In this document: positions 1 through 8,086 of the stretch, piece by piece | Layout: each line of letters begins with the position of its first letter | Position numbering within the stretch: the stretch's first letter is position 1 | NCBI GenBank assembly: GCA_905182065.1 | Contig: CAJIZN010000001.1 | Coordinates: forward strand, 868,001-932,000 | DNA: 64,000 nt | From: Candidatus Marisimplicoccus framensis | Lineage (GTDB): Bacteria; Bacteroidota; Bacteroidia; Flavobacteriales; Flavobacteriaceae | Direction: 5' to 3' | Notes under the pieces: model-generated | Databases searched by the model: none | Seen by the model: the letters and a program-made list of their open reading frames with translations, nothing else | Told to the model about the DNA's origin: nothing | Position numbers and translations under genes: made by a program

Positions 1-959
1 CTGAAATTATAGGTATGAACCTTATAACACCTCAAACCTCTGCAGAGGGAAAATTAGTCAGGAAAGTTCTTGTTGCTGAGGATGTCTACTATGATGGGGA
101 TTCAGATAGAAAAGAATTCTATATTTCAGTTCTTTTAAATAGATCTTCATCAAAAAATATGATTGTTTATTCAACTGAAGGTGGTGTTGATATTGAAGCG
201 GTTGCAGAGAATACTCCTGATTTAATATTTAATGAAGAAATTGATCCTGGGATAGGTATTCTTCCTTTTCAGGCAAGAAAAATTGCATTTAATCTTGGTT
301 TAGAAGGTTCTTCATTTAAAAACATGACTAAGTTCGTTACTAGTCTATATAATGCTTATTCAAAATCTGATGCATCCTTATTTGAAATAAACCCCGTATT
401 AAAAGCTTCTGATGAAAAAATAATAGCTGTAGACTCCAAGGTTACAATTGATGAAAATGCTCTTTATAGACACAAGGATTATGAGTCTATGAGAGATTTA
501 AATGAGGAGAATCCAGTTGAAGTTGAGGCTAGAGAAAATGGCTTAAACTATGTCGACTTAGATGGTAATGTTGGTTGTATGGTTAATGGTGCGGGCTTAG
601 CAATGGCTACTATGGACTTGATTAAATTAGCGGGAGGAGAACCAGCAAACTTCTTAGATGTGGGTGGAACTGCTGACTCAGACAGGGTTGAAAAAGCATT
701 CAGACTTATCTTACAGGACGCTAATGTTAAAGCTATTCTAGTTAATATATTTGGTGGAATAGTAAGATGTGATCGTGTAGCAGAGGGGATAGTTTCAGCA
801 TATAAAAACTTAGATAATATTAATGTTCCGATCATAGTTAGACTTCAGGGGACAAATGCAGATAAGGCAAAAGATATTATTGATAGCTCAGGATTAAATG
901 TTCTTTCAGCTACAGCCTTTGATGAAGCTGCAAACAAAGTTCAATCTGCCATAAGCTGA
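1..959 (+). CDS. sucC: Succinyl-CoA ligase (ADP-forming) beta subunit, 5' truncated by window edge
   Basis: SucC binds ADP/ATP and CoA and, with SucD, converts succinyl-CoA to succinate in the TCA cycle. The visible part is the C-terminal three quarters of the usual ~390-400 residues: the rest of the ATP-grasp fold, then the CoA-ligase domain with NGAGLAMATMD, the NFLDVGGTAD phosphate loop and NIFGGIVRCD. The frame is open upstream of the first ATG at 15 (codons E-I-I-G precede it), and family alignment places that methionine inside the protein, so the gene starts before the window. It ends with TGA at 957-959. No sucD follows; hsp20 is next. Identity is certain, only the start is missing. 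Confidence 0.95.
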   Translation, partial: EIIGMNLITPQTSAEGKLVRKVLVAEDVYYDGDSDRKEFYISVLLNRSSSKNMIVYSTEGGVDIEAVAENTPDLIFNEEIDPGIGILPFQARKIAFNLGLEGSSFKNMTKFVTSLYNAYSKSDASLFEINPVLKASDEKIIAVDSKVTIDENALYRHKDYESMRDLNEENPVEVEARENGLNYVDLDGNVGCMVNGAGLAMATMDLIKLAGGEPANFLDVGGTADSDRVEKAFRLILQDANVKAILVNIFGGIVRCDRVAEGIVSAYKNLDNINVPIIVRLQGTNADKAKDIIDSSGLNVLSATAFDEAANKVQSAIS

Positions 960-1077
960 CATAAAGTCATTCTTTTTTATTTTTTAACGTCATTTTGTCA
1001 TTTTTTATCAAATGGTATTCTATTTGAATTCTATTTAATGAATTTATAATTCAAAATGTTTAACTAAATATAAAATT

Positions 1078-1500
1078 ATGAGAATAGTAAAATATAATAA
1101 TAATAAAGTTTTTCCATCATTAATGAATGAGTTTTTTAATGATGACTTTAGAATGAATGTAATTAATAATAATCATTCTGTTCCATCTGTTAATTCTATT
1201 GAAAATGATAATTCTTTTGAAATTGATTTAGCAGTTCCTGGAATGAAGAAAGATGATTTTACAATACAATTAAATGATAAGGTTCTAGTGATTTCATCTG
1301 AAAACACAAATTCTGTTGAGAATAATAGTATGAGTCTGAATGAATTTAATTATTCATCATTTCAAAGATCATTTACAGTTCCAGAAACTGTTGAACTTGA
1401 TAAGATTAAGGCTAATTATAAAAATGGAATATTAAAAGTCAAATTACCGAAGAAAAAGGACAGCATTTCAAAGCCAAACAGGGTAATTGATATTAGCTAA
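1078..1500 (+). CDS. Small heat-shock protein, Hsp20/alpha-crystallin family
   Basis: A 140-residue ATP-independent holdase that binds unfolding proteins in the cytoplasm. The N-terminal arm contains the family-typical SLMNEFFNDDF. The alpha-crystallin domain follows at about residues 40-135, with the usual AVPGMKKDDF start and a YKNGILKVKLPKK C-terminal strand. The ATG at 1078 follows a 118-base AT-rich gap after sucC, so the gene probably has its own promoter. It is followed by a strong hairpin terminator, so it looks monocistronic. Length and motif order fit the Bacteroidota Hsp20 family. Confidence 0.93.
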   Translation: MRIVKYNNNKVFPSLMNEFFNDDFRMNVINNNHSVPSVNSIENDNSFEIDLAVPGMKKDDFTIQLNDKVLVISSENTNSVENNSMSLNEFNYSSFQRSFTVPETVELDKIKANYKNGILKVKLPKKKDSISKPNRVIDIS

Positions 1501-1527
1501 GATAGCATCGTTAATAATCTTTAAATT

Positions 1528-1551
1528 AGGTGCACATTGTGCACCTTTTTT
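1528..1551 (+). terminator. Rho-independent terminator after hsp20
   Basis: A perfect 8-bp stem, AGGTGCAC / GTGCACCT, with a 3-base ATT loop at 1528-1546 is followed by a T run to 1551. It lies between the convergent hsp20 and uvrB genes; the uvrB stop codon at 1550-1552 overlaps the T run. The T tract follows the stem only on the plus strand, so it mainly serves hsp20. Confidence 0.85.
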
Positions 1552-3532
1552 ATTTTAATTTATTTTTTAATAAGCCTATTTTATCTCTTAAATCAGCTGC
1601 TTTTAAAAAATCAAGTTTTTTTGCTTCAGCTTCCATCTCCTTTCTTAGTTCTTTAATTTTAGTCTCTATTTGATTTTTATTATGATAACTTTTAATTTCT
1701 TCTTCAAAGTTTTCATAACTAGTACTTACAGTCTCACCAGTTTGTTCAAAAGTATTGCTAAATGCTTTTTCCACTTGTTTTGGAACTATATTATTCTCAG
1801 TATTATATTCTTCCTGTTTCTGTCTTCTATATATTGTTTCCTCTATAGTCTTATTCATGCTATTTGTTATAACATCAGCATACATTATAGATTTTCCATT
1901 AATATTTCTAGCTGCTCTTCCAACAGTCTGTATTAAAGATCTATGACTTCTTAAAAAACCTTCTTTATCAGCATCAAGAATTGCTACTAAGGATACTTCT
2001 GGAAGATCTAATCCTTCTCTTAATAAGTTCACTCCAACTAAAACATCAAAAATTCCTTTTCTTAAATTCTGCATAATTTCAACTCTATCAAGAGTATCAA
2101 TGTCACTATGAATATAATTGGCTCTAATTCTAGACTTATGAAGAAACTTTGTTAACTCCTCAGCCATTCTTTTAGTCAATGTAGTTACTAGAACTCTTTC
2201 ATCTTTTTCAACTCTTTTAAGTATTTCTTCGATTAAATCATCAATTTGATTTTCAGATTTTCTTACTTCAATTATTGGATCAAGAACACCAGTGGGTCTG
2301 ATTATTTGTTCAACGAATAATCCTTCAGACTTTTTTAATTCATAATCAGCAGGAGTAGCACTTACATATAAAACATTGTTTTGTATATTCTCAAATTCCT
2401 CAAATTTTAAAGGTCTGTTATCTAGTGCTGCGGGAAGTCTAAATCCATATTCAACAAGATTTTCTTTTCTACTTCTATCTCCTCCATGCATTGCATGTAC
2501 TTGAGGAATTGTCACGTGGCTCTCGTCTATTACCATTAAATAGTCATCTGGAAAATAATCTAATAAGCAAAATGGTCTAGTACCAGGTTCTCTTCCATCT
2601 AAATACCTTGAATAGTTTTCAATTCCAGAACAATATCCAAGTTCTTTGATCATTTCAAGATCAAATTCTGTTCTTTCTCTTATCCTTTTAGCTTCAATCG
2701 TTTTCTCAATTTCATCAAAATATTTTACTTGTTCATCTAAATCAAATTCTATGCTATTAATTGCTGATTTAATGCTAGATTCTGATGTAACAAATATCAT
2801 TGCTGGAAAAACTCTCAAATTATCAAAATCCTCAATTTTATTCCCAGATAAAGGATCTATTGACTCTATACTTTCAATAGTATCTCCAAAGAAATTAATT
2901 CTATAATAAATATCCGAATAACTTGGAAATATGTCTACGACGTCACCTTTAACAGAGAAACTACCTCTGTTTAACTCATTTATTGATCTTGAATACTGAC
3001 TTTTAACAAACAAAGTTAGGAGTTTTGAAATTTGAATTTCTTCTTCAATTGAAATTTCAATTACATGTTTTTTAAATTCACTTGGGTTTCCAATTCCATA
3101 TATACAGGAAACTGAGGCTACAACTATAATATCATTTCTTCCTGATAATAAAGATGAAGTAGCACTTAGTCTATATTTTTCAATTTGCTCGTTTATAGAT
3201 AAATCCTTTTCTATATATAGTCCTGATGATGGAATATATGCCTCAGGCTGATAATAATCATAATAAGATACAAAGTACTCAACAGCATTATCAGGGAAAA
3301 AACTTTGAAACTCCGAGTACAATTGAGCAGCTAATGTTTTATTATGAGCTAATACAAGTGTAGGTTTTTGTATTTCTTGTATAACGTTTGCTACTGTAAA
3401 TGTTTTTCCAGAACCAGTTACTCCTTGAAGAGTAACATGGTTATGATTAGTATTGAATGAATCAATAATACTCTTAATAGCTTTTGGCTGGTCTCCAGTA
3501 GGCTTAAATTCTGATGTTAGTGAAAAACTCAT
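1550..3532 (-). CDS. uvrB: UvrABC system protein B
   Basis: UvrB is the damage-verifying helicase-like subunit of nucleotide excision repair; UvrA loads it and it recruits UvrC. The 660 residues show Walker A GVTGSGKT at 37-44, the beta-hairpin region around YYDYYQPEAYIP, a DESH Walker B box, helicase motifs V-VI (LLREGLDLPEVSLV, QTVGRAARN), and a C-terminal UVR motif in the last ~40 residues. The ATG at 3532 overlaps the upstream stop by one base (TAATG), so it is translationally coupled to the pRiA4b-like gene. Confidence 0.97.
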   Translation of the reverse strand: MSFSLTSEFKPTGDQPKAIKSIIDSFNTNHNHVTLQGVTGSGKTFTVANVIQEIQKPTLVLAHNKTLAAQLYSEFQSFFPDNAVEYFVSYYDYYQPEAYIPSSGLYIEKDLSINEQIEKYRLSATSSLLSGRNDIIVVASVSCIYGIGNPSEFKKHVIEISIEEEIQISKLLTLFVKSQYSRSINELNRGSFSVKGDVVDIFPSYSDIYYRINFFGDTIESIESIDPLSGNKIEDFDNLRVFPAMIFVTSESSIKSAINSIEFDLDEQVKYFDEIEKTIEAKRIRERTEFDLEMIKELGYCSGIENYSRYLDGREPGTRPFCLLDYFPDDYLMVIDESHVTIPQVHAMHGGDRSRKENLVEYGFRLPAALDNRPLKFEEFENIQNNVLYVSATPADYELKKSEGLFVEQIIRPTGVLDPIIEVRKSENQIDDLIEEILKRVEKDERVLVTTLTKRMAEELTKFLHKSRIRANYIHSDIDTLDRVEIMQNLRKGIFDVLVGVNLLREGLDLPEVSLVAILDADKEGFLRSHRSLIQTVGRAARNINGKSIMYADVITNSMNKTIEETIYRRQKQEEYNTENNIVPKQVEKAFSNTFEQTGETVSTSYENFEEEIKSYHNKNQIETKIKELRKEMEAEAKKLDFLKAADLRDKIGLLKNKLK

Positions 3533-4020
3533 TAATCTATTAGATTATCGTCATAATCTATTAGATCATCATCTATTAGATCATCATCTATTAGTTTGTC
3601 ATTATTTGTATTAAAAATATCAGAAGGTGGCACTTTAGGGACATCTCCAATTGAATTCAGACATTCATATTTTTTATCCATTTCAATAGATTCATCAAGA
3701 TCATATAACTCAATAAAAAAGGTCCAATAATTTAAAAAGTCATAGATAAAAATCAACTTATCACCTTTAGATATAAAGAAATTAGATATTGTAGTATTAT
3801 CCATAATCTTATCTTCTTCATCAATTTTAAAAATTTTAATTTCGTCTAATTGCTCCCAATTTTCATTTGAATGATGAAATGTTGAAATCTCGGATGAATC
3901 AAATCCGAATTCACTCGAAATAATTTTACTAAACTCAATGAGAGTTATATTTGAATCAGTAATTATGTCTCTTAAAACATCTTCTTCAACATTTAATATT
4001 ATTCTAAATTTTAGGTGCAT
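3532..4020 (-). CDS. pRiA4b ORF-3-like (IS1096 TnpR-passenger family) protein with acidic tandem-repeat tail
   Basis: A 162-residue protein. The first ~120 residues match the pattern of the plasmid pRiA4b ORF-3 / IS1096 passenger domain: a beta-rich start, ISSEFGF, then a KGDKLIFIYDFLNYWTFFIELYDL core. The biochemical role of this family is unknown, and no transposase is nearby, so the IS name is only a family label. The last ~24 residues are a low-complexity acidic repeat (LIDDD-type units) encoded by 15-base tandem repeats. The stop overlaps the uvrB start by one base and its 5' end overlaps ctaA by 17 bases, so it lies inside an operon. Confidence 0.75.
   Translation of the reverse strand: MHLKFRIILNVEEDVLRDIITDSNITLIEFSKIISSEFGFDSSEISTFHHSNENWEQLDEIKIFKIDEEDKIMDNTTISNFFISKGDKLIFIYDFLNYWTFFIELYDLDESIEMDKKYECLNSIGDVPKVPPSDIFNTNNDKLIDDDLIDDDLIDYDDNLID
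3535..3600. repeat. 15-base in-frame tandem repeat (coding VNTR)
   Basis: Four copies of a 15-base unit (plus-strand form ATCTATTAGATCATC) lie at 3535-3549, 3556-3570, 3571-3585 and 3586-3600. The two central copies are identical, the outer two are diverged, and a 6-base interruption follows the first. All insertions are multiples of three, so the frame of the acidic tail is kept. Confidence 0.85.
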
Positions 4021-5029
4021 TTGTTTTTAAATTATATAGTATTAAAAAATAAAATTGTAACCCAATAATCAATGTTGATATTAACAGGTGTATTGGTTGT
4101 GATGTGAGTGGGAAATGAAAATAATACATAATTATTCCGGATATTATTTGAAGACAAATTAAGCTATTTATAATATAAATTAGGTTTGATTTCAAATCTA
4201 TCTCTTTTATTTTTAAATAAATTATGCTATTAATTATAATAATTGCCCAAGAGAAACTTCTGTGAAAATTGAAAATACTTGTTATATTTTCAATCCATTT
4301 ATTTTTTTCATTATAATTATACATTTCCATTTGCAGATCAATAAATTTCCTTACCTCAGTTCCAGTTAATACTTGAATTATTAATAATACCATTGAAATT
4401 AAAATCAATATCGAAATATTTCTTGGAATACGTATTGGCTTAACTGGCTTGGATATTGCTAAGATTAAAAATAAAATAAATAAAAGAACTATAGCCATCA
4501 ACATATGAATAGTAATAGTGCTTGCAGTTAAATTACTATCAACTACAGTTTTACCCAACCATGCTTGAAATAATATAGCTATTAATGATAAAAAAGATAA
4601 GAAAGTAATAATCTTCTTACTTTTAAAAAACTTCATTGAGTATAGGAAAAGCATTAGAACTGATAACCCCGCTAGTGCACCAATTAGCCTATTAATATAT
4701 TCAATCCATGTATGATAAACATTAAACTTTGAATAGTCATGTTTAGTGTATTTATTCCAGTTAGATTTATTGAAATCTTCTTTAGAGTTAAAACTTTTTA
4801 CAGAATAATAAAGATTTTTATCAATTATAATTATTTGGTTCTTGTTATATTCAGAGTTAGGTTTCCATTCTAATTGAGATCTTTCGGTAGGTGGAATAAG
4901 AAATCCAAAACATTTTGGCCAATCAGGGCATCCCATTCCGCTTCCTGTCATCCTAACGATACCTCCTGCAAGAATAACTAGGTAAACTATGATAATTGAA
5001 ATAAATGTAATTTTATATACCCTATTCAT
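4004..5029 (-). CDS. ctaA: Heme A synthase, COX15/CtaA family
   Basis: An inner-membrane enzyme that oxidises the C8 methyl of heme O to make heme A for aa3-type cytochrome oxidase. The 341 residues begin with a membrane helix running into the family signature GGIVRMTGSGMGCPDWPKC. They continue with a soluble loop, YHTWIEYINRLIGALAG with a conserved histidine, and about seven further hydrophobic helices including FHRSFSW. The order and length match Bacteroidota CtaA. It overlaps cca by 8 bases upstream and the pRiA4b-like gene by 17 downstream. Confidence 0.9.
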   Translation of the reverse strand: MNRVYKITFISIIIVYLVILAGGIVRMTGSGMGCPDWPKCFGFLIPPTERSQLEWKPNSEYNKNQIIIIDKNLYYSVKSFNSKEDFNKSNWNKYTKHDYSKFNVYHTWIEYINRLIGALAGLSVLMLFLYSMKFFKSKKIITFLSFLSLIAILFQAWLGKTVVDSNLTASTITIHMLMAIVLLFILFLILAISKPVKPIRIPRNISILILISMVLLIIQVLTGTEVRKFIDLQMEMYNYNEKNKWIENITSIFNFHRSFSWAIIIINSIIYLKIKEIDLKSNLIYIINSLICLQIISGIIMYYFHFPLTSQPIHLLISTLIIGLQFYFLILYNLKTNAPKI

Positions 5030-6452
5030 CTTTTAAACCTATTGATTCACCAATTTTAAGCATTAACTCAAAAGCTTGATCATAATCATTGATAATTTCA
5101 CCATCAAGAATTGCATTTTTAATTTTTTCTTTTATAATTCCAATTTCTTTACATGGTTTAATCTTGAAGTGATTCATTATAATTTCACCAGTTATTGGTG
5201 GTTGAAAATTCCTTATGCTATCTCTTTCCTCTACTGCTTTAATTTTATTTCTAACAATCTTAAAATTATTTTGATATTTTAAAGATTTTTTTAAATTCTT
5301 AGTAGTTATATCTGCCTCACATAGTGTGAGTAGATCATCCATTGAATCTCCAGAGTCATAAATTAATCTTCTTACAGCTGAATCTGTCACAATATCCTCT
5401 GAAATAATAATTGGTCTAGAACTCATCATTACTATTTTTTGAACATATTTTAAAGTTTCGTTTAGTGGAAGGCTAAGTCTTTTAAATATATTTTTTACCA
5501 TTTTTGAGCCCATATATTCGTGTCCATGAAAAGTCCATCCAATCTTTTTATCAAATTTCTTAGTAGGGGCTTTACCTATGTCATGAAGAAGTGCTGCCCA
5601 ACGTAGCCAAAGGTTATCTGTATTTTTAGAAATATTATCCACCACTTCAAGAGTATGATAAAAATTATCCTTGTGTGTTTGACCTTCAACTTCCTCAACA
5701 CCTTTTAAGTCAATTAGCTCCGGAATTATTATTTTAAGAAGTTTCATTTTTTCAAGATTTTTAAAACCAGAAGAAGGATTATCACACATAAGAATTTTAT
5801 TTATTTCATCTGCAATTCTCTCTGGAGAAAGTATAGTTAATCTATTAGAATTTTCTATAATTGAGTCTTTAGTTTTTTGATCAATATTAAAACCTAATTG
5901 ACTAGCAAATCTAACAGCCCTTAGCATTCTAAGTGGATCATCTGAAAATGTTTTGTTAGGTTCAGAAGGAGTTATTATAATCTTCTTTTCAAGATCTTTA
6001 AGGCCATCAAAAGTATCAACTAATTCTCCGAAATTTTTATTATTTAGTCTTATGGCTAGAGTATTTATAGTAAAATCTCTCCTTAACATATCATCCATAA
6101 AGTCACCTGTTTCTATACTAGGATTTCTGCTATCTTCTGAATATGACTCTTTTCTAGATCCAACAAATTCAATTTGGAAACCTTTAAAGTTTATCATTGC
6201 AGTTCCATACCTTTTAAAAATATTGACTTTAGTTTTCGGGTTGATTTTTTTCTGAATGGCTTTAGCTAAATCTATACCTGAACCTATACACATAATATCA
6301 ATATCTTTCTTGACTGATTTATCAATAATAAGATCTCTTACAAAACCTCCTACTATATATGTCTCAATTTTAAGATCATCTGATGTATCTGAAATAATCT
6401 TAAAAATATCATGATCCAGAGAGTTTAGTATTTTTTTTGAATATGACTTCAT
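5022..6452 (-). CDS. cca: tRNA CCA nucleotidyltransferase / HD-domain protein
   Basis: Adds or repairs the 3' CCA of tRNAs. The N-terminal class II nucleotidyltransferase head (residues ~30-170) has VGGFVRDLIIDKSVKKDIDI with the catalytic D-x-D, then RRDFTINTLA and DPLRMLRAVRFASQLGF. The C-terminal half has an HD domain (HTLEVVDNIS, LRWAALLHDIGK) as in the CCA/HD subgroup. The 476 residues are normal for Bacteroidota. It overlaps tsaC by 4 bases and ctaA by 8, giving a tRNA-maturation and respiration operon. Confidence 0.93.
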   Translation of the reverse strand: MKSYSKKILNSLDHDIFKIISDTSDDLKIETYIVGGFVRDLIIDKSVKKDIDIMCIGSGIDLAKAIQKKINPKTKVNIFKRYGTAMINFKGFQIEFVGSRKESYSEDSRNPSIETGDFMDDMLRRDFTINTLAIRLNNKNFGELVDTFDGLKDLEKKIIITPSEPNKTFSDDPLRMLRAVRFASQLGFNIDQKTKDSIIENSNRLTILSPERIADEINKILMCDNPSSGFKNLEKMKLLKIIIPELIDLKGVEEVEGQTHKDNFYHTLEVVDNISKNTDNLWLRWAALLHDIGKAPTKKFDKKIGWTFHGHEYMGSKMVKNIFKRLSLPLNETLKYVQKIVMMSSRPIIISEDIVTDSAVRRLIYDSGDSMDDLLTLCEADITTKNLKKSLKYQNNFKIVRNKIKAVEERDSIRNFQPPITGEIIMNHFKIKPCKEIGIIKEKIKNAILDGEIINDYDQAFELMLKIGESIGLKDE

Positions 6453-7003
6453 CTTAATGTTAAAAAGCTTCCATCATCTTGCAACTTTAAAATCCTTGAA
6501 GATGAGTGAGAATTTTTATTTTTATCTTGCTTTACTATATAATCAACATTATTTTTAATTCTAGAGCTAATTTCACTAAAATTTAAAGGAATTTTCTCTC
6601 CTGATAGATTCGCAGAGGAAGAAACTATAGGTCTTCCTAGAGATTCAATTAGATCTAAACAAAAATCATTGTCAGGGACTCTAAATGCAATTGAATTAGA
6701 ATCTGCGGTAACATAATTTGATATTATTTTAGGATTATCAAAAATAAATGTGGTTGGAGCCTCATTAGAAATTTTTTCAAGTTTTTCAATATCTTTAACT
6801 GACACATATTCTTCAATCATTTTAAAACTTGAGGCTAAACAAATAAGTGATTTAGAATAGTCTCTATTTTTTATTTTAAAAATTCTTTCAACAGCAATAT
6901 CAGATAAAGCATCACATCCTATCCCCCAGATTGTATCAGTTGGGTATAAAACTGTTCCTCCAAATTTTAGAACATTTAAAGCATTTATGATTTCGTTATT
7001 CAA
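6449..7003 (-). CDS. tsaC: L-threonylcarbamoyladenylate synthase (YrdC/Sua5 domain)
   Basis: Makes threonylcarbamoyl-AMP from threonine, bicarbonate and ATP, the first step of the t6A37 modification of ANN-decoding tRNAs. The 184 residues form one YrdC domain: GGTVLYPTDTIWGIGCDA, the KIKNRDYSKSLICLA nucleotide-site lysine/arginine motif, and RPIVSSSANLSGE. There is no Sua5 C-terminal extension. It is the first gene of the minus-strand run tsaC-cca-ctaA; two of the three concern tRNA. Confidence 0.93.
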   Translation of the reverse strand: MNNEIINALNVLKFGGTVLYPTDTIWGIGCDALSDIAVERIFKIKNRDYSKSLICLASSFKMIEEYVSVKDIEKLEKISNEAPTTFIFDNPKIISNYVTADSNSIAFRVPDNDFCLDLIESLGRPIVSSSANLSGEKIPLNFSEISSRIKNNVDYIVKQDKNKNSHSSSRILKLQDDGSFLTLR

Positions 7004-7081
7004 TTTTTAATAATTTTACATGTAAAAGTATTGAATTTAATTCTAAAGACCTTTAATTAAAATATTCAAAAAGTTAGAACC

Positions 7082-7513
7082 TTGTTAAAAAAACAGACAA
7101 CAAAATATATTGGTATTGATTATGGAAAAAAGAGAACAGGTATATCTATATCTGATTTTAATAAAGTTATTTCTTTTCCTTTAGATACTATTGAAACAAA
7201 AAATTTAATTTTCTATTTGAAAGACTTAATTGTCAATGAGAAAATAGAAAAGGTTGTTATAGGAAAGCCCCTAAAATTAAATAATGAATTACATGAGCTT
7301 GAGATTGACATCATTCAATTTATTAAATCAATAAAATCTATTTTTCCAAAGATAATTATTGAAAGAATCGATGAAAGATTTACTTCAAAGATTTCTAGCT
7401 TAATAATTAGACAATCAGGAATCAATCGAAAAAGCAGAATGAATAAATCAATTATAGACAAAATTAGTGCATCTTTGATTCTTGAGTCTTATTTAATAAA
7501 GATGAATAAATGA
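7082..7513 (+). CDS. ruvX: Putative Holliday-junction resolvase / pre-16S rRNA nuclease YqgF
   Basis: A 143-residue RNase H-fold protein of the RuvX/YqgF family, involved in rRNA 5'-end maturation and possibly junction resolution. Motifs: IGIDYGKKRTGIS with the first catalytic Asp, VVIGKPLKLNNE, IERIDERFTS with a second acidic residue, and a C-terminal KISASLILESYL. An in-frame TAA at 7058 and no ATG before the family start make TTG at 7082 the only sensible initiator. The stop overlaps the start of def by 4 bases. Confidence 0.9.
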   Translation: MLKKQTTKYIGIDYGKKRTGISISDFNKVISFPLDTIETKNLIFYLKDLIVNEKIEKVVIGKPLKLNNELHELEIDIIQFIKSIKSIFPKIIIERIDERFTSKISSLIIRQSGINRKSRMNKSIIDKISASLILESYLIKMNK

Positions 7514-8082
7514 TACATCCAATATTAGCATATGGTGATCCAATTTTAAAACTAAAAGCAAGTAAGATTAGTTTAGAAGAAACTAATGATTTAGCCCCTT
7601 TAATTAATGATCTCTGGGAAACTATGTATAATGCAAATGGGGTTGGGATTGCAGCTCCTCAAATAGGGATTTCTAAAGCTATTTTTGTTGCAGACTTTTC
7701 TTTTTTTAAAGAAGAAGAAAATTTTAAAGAAGATGAATTGATTAACATGCAACAAGTTTTTATTAATCCTGAAATTATTAATGAAACAGGTAATGATTCT
7801 ACTTATCCTGAAGGATGTCTTAGTATTCCTAATATTTCAGAAAACGTAATAAGAAAAGAAAAACTTAAAATTAACTTCCTTGATAAAAATCTAGAGTCCC
7901 AGCAAATAATATGTACAGGAATTATTGCTAGGGTTATTCAGCATGAGTTTGATCATCTTCAAGGAATTCTTTTTACAGATAAGCTTTCATATAAAAAAAG
8001 AAAATCACTTAAAGAAGAGCTTAATTTAATTTCAAGTGGAAATATTGAAGTGAAATATAAAATGAGTTTCTTTAAAAAATAG
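7510..8082 (+). CDS. def: Peptide deformylase
   Basis: Removes the formyl group from nascent N-terminal formyl-methionine. The 190 residues contain all three signature motifs: GVGIAAPQIG (~44-53), EGCLSIP with the metal-binding Cys, and QHEFDHLQG with two metal-binding His and the catalytic Glu. It is coupled to ruvX by a 4-base ATGA overlap and converges on the DUF349 gene with only 4 bases between the stops, with no visible terminator hairpin. Confidence 0.96.
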   Translation: MIHPILAYGDPILKLKASKISLEETNDLAPLINDLWETMYNANGVGIAAPQIGISKAIFVADFSFFKEEENFKEDELINMQQVFINPEIINETGNDSTYPEGCLSIPNISENVIRKEKLKINFLDKNLESQQIICTGIIARVIQHEFDHLQGILFTDKLSYKKRKSLKEELNLISSGNIEVKYKMSFFKK

Positions 8083-8086
8083 AACT

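Noticed and set aside
3532-4020. Mobile element suggested by the IS1096-passenger family name
   Set aside because: No transposase, terminal inverted repeats or target duplication nearby; the gene is tightly embedded in an operon.
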